Source: Balaenoptera acutorostrata (taxonomy: Eukaryota; Chordata; Mammalia; Artiodactyla; Balaenopteridae). From it: 64,000 nucleotides of DNA. The notes under the pieces were generated by a model, which did no database searches, was not told where the DNA came from, and saw only the letters and a program-made list of their open reading frames with translations. Position 1 is the stretch's first letter; each line of letters starts with the position of its first letter. The position numbers and the translations under genes are program-made. The stretch is taken from positions 3,410,001-3,474,000 of the forward strand of contig NC_080075.1 of assembly GCF_949987535.1 (NCBI RefSeq), given 5' to 3'. This document shows positions 48,492 to 60,176 of this stretch, piece by piece.

Positions 48492-48700
48492 CAGGGGCTG
48501 GCTGACCTTGCGTCAAAGGCCAGATGGTAAATATTTTAGGCTGTGAGACTCATATGGTCTCGGTCAACTATGCTACTCAACTATGCTGTTGTAGGGAAAA
48601 TAGCCACAGACAATATATAAATGAACGGGCATGGCTATATTCCAATAAAACTTTATTTGTAACACAAGCAGTGAGACAGATTTGACTTCCAGCCCTAGTA
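48492..48700 (-). mobile_element. hAT-like DNA transposon copy
   Basis: Starts 'caggggctggctgaccttgc', then 'ggccagatggtaaatatttt', 'aggctgtgagactcatatgg', 'atgctgttgtagggaaaata', 'ttccaataaaactttatttg'. This is a familiar MER-type element in reverse. The right terminus is degraded. Confidence 0.8.
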
Positions 48701-49752
48701 TGTAGAACTCTGCTCTGGAGAATTTGAAGTGGCAGATATGCCCTTGACCTTGAAGAATCTATCATTTACCCTCCTCAATATTAGGGGACTTTGCTGTGAT
48801 TTTTTCCTCTGTCCCTCTCCTTCATCAATGGTTTCTCTTGTTTTTCTTCCTGCTTTCCCTGCTCCTGCCTTGGAAAGTATGGGCAGTGCTTTACCTCTGG
48901 TGACCCTCAAGTTTAAAGGGTGTGTTGACCCAGTCTCAGCCAAGCTGCTACATGACTTTGCTGGAATCTGTTACCTTAGGTTCCGGAATATAAGGCAAAC
49001 TCCCTCCACCCTCCCCATCACCACCAAATTGTCATTCAAAAAAAAAAGCAGTTGCCTTATATTTGACTCTTTGCTAACCTTTTTTTTTCCCAACTGGGTG
49101 CTCTCTCAATCACTTTTTTTTTCAATCCAAATCCCGTTTAGGGAAAACTTTATACCCTGAAACTTCTTCAATCAGTTTTGTCTTTGGATGCTTATAGGGG
49201 TAAGCTGAGGACTTTCTGTTACCTCTTTAGCCTAAAAACTTTCAAGTCATATTTTATGAAATCTAAGGGAAATGTACTTTTATGGGATAGATGAAATAAA
49301 TAACTGTTCTAATATTCTGTGGCTTTGGATAAAGGGTTAAAAATGCTGTAGCTCAAACAAATTAGATGTAAATAGAGGTGATGTGACAGCCAGACTGATT
49401 TAGATGATTCAAAAGTGGCTGGTCTAATGATGGAGAAGATGTTGATGAAGAGTTTGAATCTTTTTTTTTCATAAAGTGGGAGGTTGAAAAACAGTAATAT
49501 TTCTAAATTAATATCTTATTTTCTATAAGAGGTTCGTCACATCAAGTATTCTGATAATGATACCTCTTTCATAAAGTTGTTGTAAGTTTTAAGTAAGTGA
49601 ATGTTGAGCACTTGACATCTAGGAGGTGTTCAATACATAGTAATACTATTTTTCTTCCCTTTAATAATAAAAGGAAATACCCAAGAATCAGTTTAATCCA
49701 GGGTTTAATTCAGAGAACTAGTGTTCCATAGAACATGATTTGGGAATCCCTA
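48701..49752. other. AT-rich unique sequence
   Basis: No exon. The frame 48729-49160 lacks a domain. A small MIR tail at 49560-49655 is listed separately. Confidence 0.4.
49560..49655 (+). repeat. MIR 3' tail
   Basis: 'gttgttgtaagttttaagta', 'gttgagcacttgacatctag' and 'gtgttcaatacatagtaata' resemble the MIR end. Confidence 0.55.
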
Positions 49753-49830
49753 TGGTTAATTTTATGTCAACGTGGCTGGGCCATGGTGTCCAGATATTTG
49801 ATCAAACATTATTCTGGATGTTTCTGTGAG

Positions 49831-49932
49831 TTTTTTTTTTTTTTTCCAATGTCATAAAAACTCATGTTATGTTCCTTGGTTTTCTTTTTTCCTTTTTTTA
49901 AAAATTAATTTTTATTGGAGTATAGTTGCTTT
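49831..49932 (-). mobile_element. 102-bp L1-derived insertion with possible 3' transduction
   Basis: Flanked by 'tgtgag' (49825-49830 and 49933-49938). On the minus strand it begins with the very end of an L1 ('agcaactatactccaataaa', 'aattaattttt', A-run), then about 55 bp of non-L1 sequence, then a second A15 run. Two A-tracts separated by foreign sequence are the mark of read-through past the L1 polyadenylation site. Confidence 0.7.
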
Positions 49933-50200
49933 TGTGAGGGTGTTTTTTGGATGAGATTAACATTTAAATCAGAGGACTTTGAGTAAAGCAGATTACCCAC
50001 CATCATTGTCGGTGGGCCTCACCAAATCCGTGGAAGGCTTTCGTAGAACATAGTCTGACTTCTGAGCAAGAAGGAATTCTGCCAGCAGATTTTCTTTGGA
50101 TTTGGACTGCAGCTCTTTCCCGGGTCTCCAGCTCCCCAGCCCTGCTGCACCCTGAAGATTTTGGATTTACCCAACCTCCACAATCATAAGCCAATTCCTT

Positions 50201-50202
<2 letters not shown>

Positions 50203-50231
<29 letters not shown>

Positions 50232-50232
50232 A
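50203..50232. repeat. (CT)n inside the LTR
   Basis: Pure TC run next to the LTR polyadenylation region. Confidence 0.9.
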
Positions 50233-50277
50233 TACGTCCTGGTGGATGTATTTCTCTGGAGAACTCTGACCAATACA

Positions 50278-50571
50278 CCTACCCTCTACATAACATTTAG
50301 GAAGCAGATTGTGCTAAAGAGAATCAGGAGGAAATAATGAAGAAGGTGAGAGAAAAATCAAACTTTGGTTAAAGAAATGCTTTCTCTGTGTCAGGCAGTC
50401 GTTACGACTTTCTGAATTCCTTTAAAAATAATTAAATTATACCTGGCTACTGTCTCCTGGATCCAGGTCCGCTCTGGAGATTGCCACTGTATTCCATGAC
50501 AAACCAGGTGAGGTAATGAAAGGATAGTTGTCTTTTTCTCTGAACCTGAACTCATCTCAAGACTTGTGTGT

Positions 50572-50608
<37 letters not shown>

Positions 50609-51284
50609 AGACAGAGAGAGAGAGGGAAAGAGAGAGAGAGATTATTTTAATAAACACAGAAGGGAAGTAGAGGGGGGGGGAGCAGGGAAATGAAGGAAGG
50701 TTTTGAGTTTCATATTTCCAACTTGAAAACCATTGTGGGAAGGATCAGTGTCCTTCAAAGGAAAAAGGATACAAACTTGAAAGGGGGCAGGATATGAGAA
50801 AGAGAGAGTGTAATGGGCTGTTGAGTGGAGAAGGAAGCCGGCCATATGCGGTGCCCTGAGGGGAACGTGGATAAACAAAGTGAGAGGACGCTGGCTTCCG
50901 GAAGTGGACGGAGCACGGAGACCCGAGAGGGGAAGGCGGCTGGGCAGAGGGATACAGAGACCCCGAGGGATGCAGGCAACTTCCCACAGATGCCCCAGAC
51001 GTTTGTGAGCCACATGTGGAAAGAAAGATAAGCCATGAAAGCACTTTATAGTAGAATCCACAAAGGTCACAAGTTCTGAGGGCAGCTTGGGGGGAGCAAC
51101 ACGAGTAAAGACATCCAGGATTTGGAGTCTTAGAAAAAGGCACATGGTGTTTTCAAAATCAACTGGAAGCCCTGGGTGACAGGGAGACCGGCGTTAGCAA
51201 TGCGGGAATTAGCAGCATTAGCTGCTCTAGTGGAAATTTACCGATAAGACTAACTCTCTGAAAACACTGTGCATGTTAGTCCCA
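50278..51284. other. unique sequence with (TG)n/(GA)n tract
   Basis: (TG)n at 50565-50607 passes into (GA)n to 50641. 50642-51145 has three overlapping minus frames (up to 167 codons) rich in Ser/Pro/Leu, which come from an AG-rich plus strand. No domain recognised. Confidence 0.4.
50565..50641. repeat. (TG)n-(GA)n microsatellite
   Basis: Two adjoining dinucleotide tracts. Confidence 0.95.
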
Positions 51285-51530
51285 ACCCACTACTGCATAT
51301 AAAATAGACAATCAACAAGGACCTACTGTATAGCACAGGGAACTCTACTCAGTACTCTGATAACATATATGGGGAAAGAATCTGAAAAAGAATAGATATG
51401 TGACTATGTATAAGTAAATCACTTTGCTGTACACCTGAAACCAACACAACATTGTCAATCAACTATACCCCAGTATAAGATAAAAAATTTAAAAAATAGA
51501 TAAATAAATAAATAATAAAATACTTTGCAT
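51285..51530 (+). mobile_element. LINE-1 3' end
   Basis: 'actactgcatataaaataga', 'ctgtatagcacagggaactc', 'aatcactttgctgtacacct', 'gaaaccaacacaacattgtc', 'aatcaactataccccagtat', then an (AAAT)n tail. 3' UTR only. Confidence 0.92.
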
Positions 51531-53128
51531 GGAGGATGTGTTAAGAATTTTAGCTAGAAACGAAGGACAACATATACTACTTAAACTCTGGAGTGTAAGG
51601 CAATGACCATAGGGCAGGAGGAATTAGAGGCATTTTCATTTAGCTTGGCTTATGTTGAAAAGTAATTTGCCCACGTTATATATTACCTGTTAATATGTCC
51701 AGATTACCAGTTAAAATATAGGCAATATAGGCAATTGTTAACTGTGGGCGTGTTGTACCTCAAGAAGAGACTAATGGATTTTGTGTTTATTTCAAAGAAT
51801 GCTGATCTGTTTCAATGGAATTATATATGACTTTGGAAAAAAAATAAGTGTACGTGTAGTAAAAATCAGTGGATGGCAATCTTTCCAAACTCTCCAAAAT
51901 AATCTAACTCTAAATGCAATGTATCCTTACAATTTAAAAATCTTTGTATGACCGTGTACATGAAAGGCAGAACAATTGGGGAGCATGCATGAATATCACG
52001 AAACTAAAACCTGTCACAAGGGTGACTTAACATTGGAAGAAAAAATAATCCGGCTTTTTCTGTGCTTACTGATATTTAAACATTTTAAATCTCGAAGTTG
52101 CATTGACATTTTATTTTTGAAGCAGCAGAGGTGAATTAAGCCTAACGCTGCTGGGCATAATATGGCTCCTCCCCATCTGTGCAAGTTTCCAAAAATTAAA
52201 AAAAAAAAAAAGGAACGAAAAGGAGAATGCACTCTATTGGGTGCATCCTTTTATGCTGCAGCCTCTGAATGAGCATGATATGGACATAGTATACTTTTGT
52301 AGGTGAGCAGCAGCATACAAACCATCCCTGGAGAAGCGCTTTCCTTCTCATTACAGGTCTCGTGCCAGGGACGTCCGTAATATGTGTTTGCTTCAGGGCT
52401 GGTTAGGAGAGCAGCTTCTTGCTTGGTGGAGACATTGCTAGGCTGTTACTCCTGGCATATACTATGCTGTGATTTTAATTAAAGCATTTGAATGATGGCA
52501 GGTCAGTATCGTTAGGAGAGATGTCTGATTAATTGCTTACTTCTTTGTCACAGCTATAAATGGGATGTTGTGAGGGTGCATGTGGGAATCCAAACAATTC
52601 CCCCTAGAGAGGACGGGTAAATGGACTTCAGAGCAATCAGTTGCTTTCACTTGGAGCAGGAGATAGGGCAAAAGCTAAAATTGCACTGGTCAGCCAATGA
52701 TCCCATTTAAAGATGCTATAGGTTAAAAATGCTTCCTAGTGATGGATGGTGGACCAGAGCAACTCTTTATGTGCGACGCCACCAGCCCCAAGGTACAGGG
52801 GGGATTCAGCAGGTAAAGAACTCCACTCTCCGCCAGCCAGATTAATAAATGTGCAAATTAAAAAGGATGTCAGAGCACTAAAGAAACATCTGCTAACCAA
52901 AGTAAAAAAGTAATGACGATGATGATAAATAGGGAGAGACAAAAGGGATTTCAGCTTCAGGCAAATTTCCATCCAGCTGCACCCTACTGCAAGGAGCCAT
53001 CAGAGTTTCCACAAGGTTCTCTCACAGGAGAGATATTTAGAATGCTATCTTTGAGCAACCAGGTGATAGACTTAGACTCTTGACACTTGAGAAATCAATT
53101 ACCAAACACTGGCAACTGTCCCCGTTCA
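51531..53128. other. unique region with candidate conserved element
   Basis: 52020-52760 is repeat-free and has conserved-element texture: 'gctgtgattttaattaaagc', 'tctgattaattgcttacttc', 'cagctataaatgggatg'. No splice-flanked coding frame. Confidence 0.4.
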
Positions 53129-53136
53129 CCCTAATT

Positions 53137-53308
53137 CATGGTTTCTCAAATTTGGCATTCTTGACGTTTTGGACCAGGTAACTCCTTGTTGTGAGAGCTG
53201 TTTTGTGCATTGTAGGATGCTTATCCCCAGTCATTAAAAACAAAAACCTTCCCAGACATTGCCAAATGTCCCATGGGGAGCAAAATTGATCCTAGCTGAG
53301 GACCACTG
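53137..53308 (-). mobile_element. MER20-type hAT DNA transposon
   Basis: 'catggtttctcaaatttggc', 'actccttgttgtgagagctg', 'ttttgtgcattgtaggatgc', 'cccagacattgccaaatgtc', 'ccatggggagcaaaattgat', and the end 'gaggaccactg' match MER20 in reverse. Flanking octamers 'ccctaatt' (53129-53136) and 'ccttagtt' (53309-53316) match at 6 of 8, consistent with a hAT TSD. Confidence 0.9.
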
Positions 53309-53316
53309 CCTTAGTT

Positions 53317-54355
53317 CAGCTTGCTGAAACATGGTGCCCTCCACTGGATCATGCACCGATGGACAAACAATATTTACAGTGGCACAATGATAGAGACGGT
53401 GCCTTAAGGATTCACTTATAATATTTCTGCATGGTAACAATCAGGGTCGAATTGCATATGTTCCATATAATAGTTAGAATTGATAAACCTTCAGGAAATT
53501 AAAAAATATTCACCTCTTATAAATCCGGGCTCCTGTGCACACTCGTACACACAGTTTTCTATTTGCGATGCTTTGTCTTTGCTCCCTTCTGCAGGAAATT
53601 TGGAGCAGAAGTGATGCCTTTCCTGGCAACGTGATGAACAGTTTTGGTTTTCATGAGGCAATCCATCAATGACTCTTTTCACGACTTAAAATGATGAAAA
53701 GAATCATGTCACTAAACAGAGCATCCTAAGATCTTTCCCATGAACTTCCTGTTTAGAAACAACATAGCAATTACTAATTGCAATTATGTCCCGAATCTCT
53801 ACAACCAGCTGTCTGCTCTTTCTGTTGTTGTTCATGAAGCAGGTGAAGTCAATACTAATTTTTGGAATTCGCAGGAATCACTTGGGAAAATTCATTGCTG
53901 ATTATTCACCATGACAGTTTGCTTTACCTATGTGTTCATCTTTAGAAGATAGACATTTTCCATATCACGTTGTTTATAAGGGTGCAACTTATAATTGATA
54001 TCGAATGATGTGTTGTCATTTTATGAAACTAGAAGAGAGTCAGATGAAGTGCAGTGATAGAGAAACGTTTGGGATATTATACTTAGTACATTTCCGTTGC
54101 CAAAATAAAGTCTTGGCCATTATTTTTGCAAATAAGGGCTAAGTCTGTAGTCAAATTCATCTAATATAATAACGTCTAAAAACATACTATAAGCACACTA
54201 AAGGACTCTCTCTTTTCCATTTAGTTTTCTATTTTCAGTTTACTAAAATAGTCATTATAAAGTGGAATATTGATATGTGAAAAAGCATGATGAATAAATA
54301 CAACAATCAAGTTGCCCATCTTCCCAGTGGACCACACACTCCTGCGTGTGTGCAT

Positions 54356-54392
<37 letters not shown>

Positions 54393-56060
54393 CATGATCT
54401 TCTGTAGAAGTCACATTTTAAAAGTTTCAGATGAGACTTTAGAACTAATCAGAACCTCTCTTAAATCAAAGACTTCCTTCTGCAAATACAGTCCCGACCT
54501 CCTCAATATTAAACAGTTGGAAAAACATATTCTATTTCCCCCATGATAAAATAGGATATTTAGCATTTCCACTATGATATGCTTAATTTGAAACCCAGCG
54601 TGGCCCATTTTGTATCATTCTTTCCTTCCACTTGGCTTTGGGGTGTGTCTCCCAACACTTTCTCACTTAACTGAGCCACCTCCAAGTTTATTTCATAATT
54701 TGATAGGAAAAACAGCAGATGAAAAGGCACGTCAAGGTCCATAATATTTACAGGCTAACCCCTCACTTCAGACCAATCCAGCAGTCTACAGAAATTTACA
54801 CAAGATTTGAAAAAGCAGCCAAACTTCAGCGTTCTTGTCCAAATGCAATCTTACAGTCTTTCTTAATTCATCTGGTCCTAACAGAAACCAGACCGTTTCT
54901 CCATCTTGGATTACAGAGTAGTGAAGGATGCCAGTGTATTTATTACTAAGATTCTGAGTACCCTTTGTATAGTATGGGGATACTAAAATTATACTCAATT
55001 TTTTTTCAATGTACTGTTCATAGATACGCTGAATATTCATCCATGCATATAAATGTACCTTCAGTTACAAGATCACAAAAACTTGGGAGAAATTACAATT
55101 CAAAGCAACTGCTGAGGGAATCAAAGAATCACAGAACTTAAAAGCACTTTGGAAGATCACCTAGAACATCCCCCTTCCCATTTCAAAAGGAAAACTCTCC
55201 CTTCTTTCTGGAGAGATGCCCTGGAGAGGAAGACCCACTGGCCTCTTGCCTGTCTCTGTGACATTGGATGATTTGCTTCTTTTGGGATCTAGAAACTTCC
55301 CTCTGTCACCCACCTCCTTGTAAAGAGGCAGAGAAATATATGAGGTCTTCCACGACCACTGGGGAATGTTATTTATTGTAAAATAACTATACAGTCAAAA
55401 AGCATTTGCACTGATGGGCTGTGGGCCATTGCTGGCGAACCAGAGAGCAAGGCTGTGAAAAGAGCTGAGGAACAGCTGTGGCTCAGTGATCATGTGACCT
55501 TCCATCGTGCCGACTGGCCAAGAAAGCCATTTTCGTCTATTATAATTAAAAGATGATGTGAAGTTGGTAGAAGGGTATACTGTTCAGTCAATGGATCCCA
55601 GGTCAGATAAATGCCTTTGGAGAGCTGAGGGACGTCCCGACCATAAGTCTAATTTAATTGGCTGAATGTCCTCGTGAGAAAAAGATAATACACACAATGT
55701 GCTCCAAACAGGAAGCACATAGTTCACAGCTAAGCAGTCGACAGGCAGGTAGAGTGCAAGCTTAGCAGAATGGGTACCATTAACGGTAGGCGTCGGAAGA
55801 CTGGGAAATGAATGGGCTGGGAGGAGGATTGCGGATATTTTAGGTCTTGTGGAAAATTAACCCTTTGCTGGAGACATGTGTGCACGCTTTTCACATGGGT
55901 GGCCTGTTTGTTGTGTGGAAGGAGACACAGACTGGGCTTGGGTGAGAACACCTGTGTTCCAACTGGACTTTGAACAAGTTTCTTTTTCCTACATCAATGC
56001 GCTGGACAATGTGAGACCTTCCTGCCCTTAGTCCCTTTCTCCCTCCGAGTGTGTGAGACT
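53317..56060. other. unique sequence, no gene seen
   Basis: Mostly AT-rich non-repeat sequence containing a (CA)n at 54358-54388. Several 60-85 codon frames without known domains. Confidence 0.4.
54358..54388. repeat. (CA)n
   Basis: About 15 uninterrupted CA units. Confidence 0.95.
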
Positions 56061-56078
56061 TAGAATGGATACACAATC

Positions 56079-56207
56079 GGGACTTCCCTGGTGGTCCAGC
56101 GGCTAAGGCTTCGAGCGTCCACTGCAGGGGGGCCGGGTTCAATCCTTGGTCGGAGAACTGCTAAGATCCCGCATGCCATGCGACGCTGCAAAAATCTCCA
56201 TCTGCTG
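56079..56207 (+). mobile_element. CHR-type SINE, short form
   Basis: Begins 'gggacttccctggtggtcca', A-box-like 'ggtccagcggctaaggc', B box 'ggttcaatcc' (56136-56145), then 'gatcccgcatgccatgcgac'. Only the tRNA-related head and a short body are present. An 18-bp TSD 'tagaatggatacacaatc' (56061-56078) against 'tagaatggacgcacaatc' (56208-56225), 16 of 18, bounds it. The only plus-strand CHR copy in the window. Confidence 0.95.
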
Positions 56208-56225
56208 TAGAATGGACGCACAATC

Positions 56226-56409
56226 ATTACAAACGTGCACGCTCTCTGCATGAAAACCTAGCTATAGAATGGGATCTACCTCAAAACCCTATCAGTGAAA
56301 ATCAGGACTGCTGTGGTGAACACCATCTAATTTTTAAAAATTCATCGACAAGGATATAGGTTAGCCTCCCATCTCCACACACTGTGCTTGGGTAATGTTG
56401 ATTTATTAG
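56226..56409. other. spacer
   Basis: No feature seen. Confidence 0.4.
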
Positions 56410-56411
56410 TA

Positions 56412-56530
56412 CAGTAGAATCCCGCTAATTAGCCCTAACGACAGGGCAACCCATTGTGGATCATAGAATTTTGCAAATTAGCGAGTACATGAATAAACAA
56501 TAAAAATCAGGAGTCCTGCACTGCAAAATG
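56412..56530 (+). mobile_element. Tigger-like (pogo/Tc1) fragment
   Basis: A TA dinucleotide (56410-56411) precedes 'cagtagaatcccgctaatta', followed by 'gcaacccattgtggatcata' and 'tttgcaaattagcgagtaca'. This fits a Tigger-type terminal repeat and body. The right end is missing. Confidence 0.65.
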
Positions 56531-59500
56531 TCCTTTTCCACTTATTTTGACAGGAAGGTATTTAATGTTGATTATTTGTGATAATTCTTCATCATGCATT
56601 GCTAATGTTAGAGTCTGTTAAAAGGGGCATTTGTGAGGATGAATGGAGTAATGCTCATAAAGCAGTTGAATAGAAGGAGGCACACGAGTGCAAAACAGGA
56701 TGACGAGGCCTAATGAAGTCCTAGAGATGGAGAGAGGAAACTTCCAAGCTTTAGATGAGTAGGCAGCTGGATGTTTCGGGGGGATTATTAGAATTGTGAG
56801 TTTGTGCGTGAGAATTAGCAATACTTCAATCTTAAATGACTGTTGAAAACGGATCTCAGCCTGTGTTTGTCATCGAGAGATTCAGGTGATTAAATGTGTT
56901 ATATTAGCTACTGTGAACGATCTGACTTTACAGGTGGCACCTTCTAGCAATAATAAATGTGCCGAATACATAATGGACACGAGGTTCACAAATGAAATGT
57001 ATGGGAACTTTATTTAAAATTTTTTCTACAAGGAATTTTGTTCTACTTATGGATTTGGATGTTTGATACTGAATATTTAATTATGGAAACTATCTAGAGG
57101 ATTGGGGACAGTGTCCAGAGTTGGGCCATGTGTGGACTTGGTCTTGGGAATAACTGATCGAGCAATGTTAAGGACTCATGCTTTAATGCCCATGACTTAG
57201 GAACTCATAATATATCTGTGAATAAATAACTAAAGCTGAAGAAGAGTTATTCTGCTCATTAAAGACGTTAAAGCCTTGTAATTAGAAGTAAAATTTCAGG
57301 CTTCATCAGCCTTGAAATAGGTTTTAAAAGTATATGGTGCTAGGTTACAAAATTTTGCATCCCTCCTAAGCAAATACCAATAAGAACACTCCCCAGATTG
57401 AAATCTTGCTACCCAGCTGTTTAAACTGTAGCTTGACCATGGTCAGTTCTGTTGGTTCCCCAGCCTCGTTCACTGGCATCTGTCAGGTTGTGGTAACTTA
57501 CCTGATGGTTGATGATGAAAGAATTATTTCCTAAAGCGTGTGAAACTAAGCTGGTCCACACACATTTCAGAAACTCTCTGAGCTTCAAAAGCAAAATAGA
57601 CATCTCTGCTTCAGCTTCCTGTTAGTCCACAAGCGGGCATTTTGCAAATTCACCAGCCAGCAGTCTTGATTTTCCAGAGAAGCAAACAGCAAAAGTCCCC
57701 AGAGACAATCGCAGTTGGGTATTTCTGAAGGAATGGGAATCAAGGTTGAGAGGCAGGACCCAGGGGTGTCTGTAATTATTCTCCATCCATTCTGTTGCTC
57801 CCTGAGCCCTGCTAAAACGAGATTCTGCCCACAAAACAGGCTGGGCAAGTTAGCATATGCAAATAGACTCATGGAAATTTATTTTAAATTGCCCACTTGG
57901 GCTTGGAAATAGAGGTTAGACACCTGTCAGTTTGATCTAAACCCCGGTGAAAATACTAAATCATTTTTTGGTTTTGTGTCTCACATTTTGAAGCAGTTGT
58001 CCTAACACAGAATTAAAAAACAAACAAACAAACAAACAGGTCCTGAAGGGCCTTGGGAGTTTTGCATTCCAAGACTTCCTGCTGCTTGGCTTGTGTGCAC
58101 CTCTCATCCAGGAAAGGAAGGGTTTGGCTTCACTCTGTGGTCCACTTTGACTCCTAAATGAAAAAAATTTTTTGATGATGTGTATAACCCTATCCTAACT
58201 CAGTTTTAATGAGGGCACTAGTTTGCCAATATTTTTGCTTCTTTGATCTGTAAAAAAAATCACTAAACATGTCAAGATACAAAATGGAATCACTATGACT
58301 CAGAAAGTTACTTTCAAATATAAAATCTGGAAATTATACTTGGGCTTTCATTTCCTTTCTGAACCAACCAACAAACAAATAGAACCCAACCATCATACAA
58401 ATAAACTACGGGATATTCCAAAAAATCCTATGAAAAAATCTTATATATGTTTAAAATATCTTTTTGTAAATCACAATGTTCAGTTAGCAAAAAGATATGA
58501 CATAAGCATTATTGCATCCTAAACACTAATTGCTCATGAGAAGACAGTGTAAATATTAGATGTCTTCAATGATTATTCCAGCTGCTTTGCCCATAAAGTT
58601 TTAAACTATTCTTTTTTTGACCATGTGTAGGGATTTATAGAAAAATGAGACCCTTAGCCCCCAACCCATTTACGTTTAATTCAACAAAGCATCACCAGTG
58701 AGCTCCACTAGATGCTCTGTACCTGTTTATCATGCTTCCCCCCTAGAAATTAGAAAATTAGCAAGAATAAATGAAATCGAAACCCAAAGGGTATTAGTCA
58801 GATCTAGGGCTGTAGTAGCATCGGAAAGTGGCAGAATTAATTTTTCATCCTGAATGTATGTGTTTCCCAGGCCAAGTGCATTTTCCTAGCAGGCTGTTGG
58901 CTCTCAGTGAATCTCCGATAAACAAGCGATTGCCGAAGAGAAACGTTGCCTGGAAATCCGTTGACATCTTCAAATAAAGCATTAAATTTTACTCATGAGT
59001 ACTAATGCCATATGCCCAGTAAAAGAAATGCCACATTTCCATCCCCTGGGCGTTGCTGAAGGAGATTACCTCAGGACCAATGCTTCTGTTTTAGTGGCAT
59101 GCCATATTACTGCTACCTGTGACACCAACTGGGAACACAGATTTTCACACCCCCGCAGGAGTCAAGGTTGCCAAAATGTAGCCTATCATCTTAAGCGGAA
59201 ACGCAAAACAACAGGAGAATTTACATATGCAGTACACACGCACACACACGCACCCAGGCAGCATCAGATACAGGAGGTGTTTACACCTGCCACGTGGTGG
59301 TCCAGGGATGGAGAGCATGCCGGGAATGTGGAATGCTGGGAATTCCATCTCTAGGAGCAGAACTACCTGCTCAGGATCTCCATCCTCAGCCAAAATCTTC
59401 TCTTTCCTTAGCATTTCACACTCAAGTCCAAGTCTGAGAACGATATTACCAAGCAACGTTTGAGCTTTCGAAATGGTTGGGTTCCTTCTTTTCAGGTTTG

Positions 59501-60176
59501 CCTCTCAGTGTTGGTACCAAAAGTGAACTCTTATTATGCAGAATTCTTTGAGTTCTGGAAGCTCTCACTGTGGGGCTAGGCACTCATGGCGTCGGGGAGC
59601 TGAGAGCATTCAGGAAAATTGTTCTGCTTAGTTCCAACTGGGATTTCTTAGGATAGGGTATGCCTTACGGCATCATTGGATAGGAAGCTTGTGTTTTCCC
59701 AGGTGGACCGAGGGAATGAAGCCATGATCAAATAGATCATTTTTTATGTCATGCGATTTCATTGATAAGCAAGAAGAAACTGGATTGTTTGCGGGAATTG
59801 AGGTTGTTGGTTGGTTACCCATCTCATCACTTCTCTTCACTTGTGGACACAACCATAGACATATGTCCTCAGGCGGTGCTCCTGCTTTAATTATGCCCCA
59901 GGTCACTGCTGGGAGCTTCAGCAGGTTGGTTTCCTGTGCCAACCAAGAGAATGATGGCTTCTCTGAGACTATGACAGTTGACAGTTATCTTGCCTTAAGG
60001 TTTTTCATCAAATATTTTACCATAAAGGGAAGGAATTAGAAGGAAGACCATTCAAATCCTTCAGCTTCTTTCCTGGCTACTTTGAGGAAAAACCACAGAG
60101 AGTTCTTTCATTTGTAAACTTCTGGAGTTATAGGCAAAATTTGTTCCAGTGGAAGAAATAACGTGCGAGGTCTCAC
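56531..60176. other. unique region with candidate conserved blocks
   Basis: 56540-57420 and 57560-57910 are repeat-free and carry TAAT-rich and octamer-like words ('catatgcaaatagactcatg'). 58013-58038 is a short (CAAA)n. No convincing exon before 60177. Confidence 0.4.
58013..58038. repeat. (CAAA)n
   Basis: About six CAAA units after an A-run. Confidence 0.9.

Larger units (their letters stand above)
49753..50277 (+). mobile_element. ancient solo LTR interrupted by an L1 insertion
   Basis: Left part 'tggttaattttatgtcaacg', 'tggctgggccatggtgtcca'. Right part 'gtgagggtgttttttggatg', 'agattaacatttaaatcaga', 'gtaaagcagattacccacca', 'cataagccaattccttaaaa', (CT)n, and the end 'ctctggagaactctgaccaa', 'taca'. 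A 4-bp 'ccta' occurs on both outer flanks. A separate insertion lies at 49831-49932. Confidence 0.8.

Noticed and set aside
50642..51145. 167-codon minus frame
   Set aside because: Three minus frames are open over the same purine-rich stretch, and no known domain or conserved residue pattern is visible.
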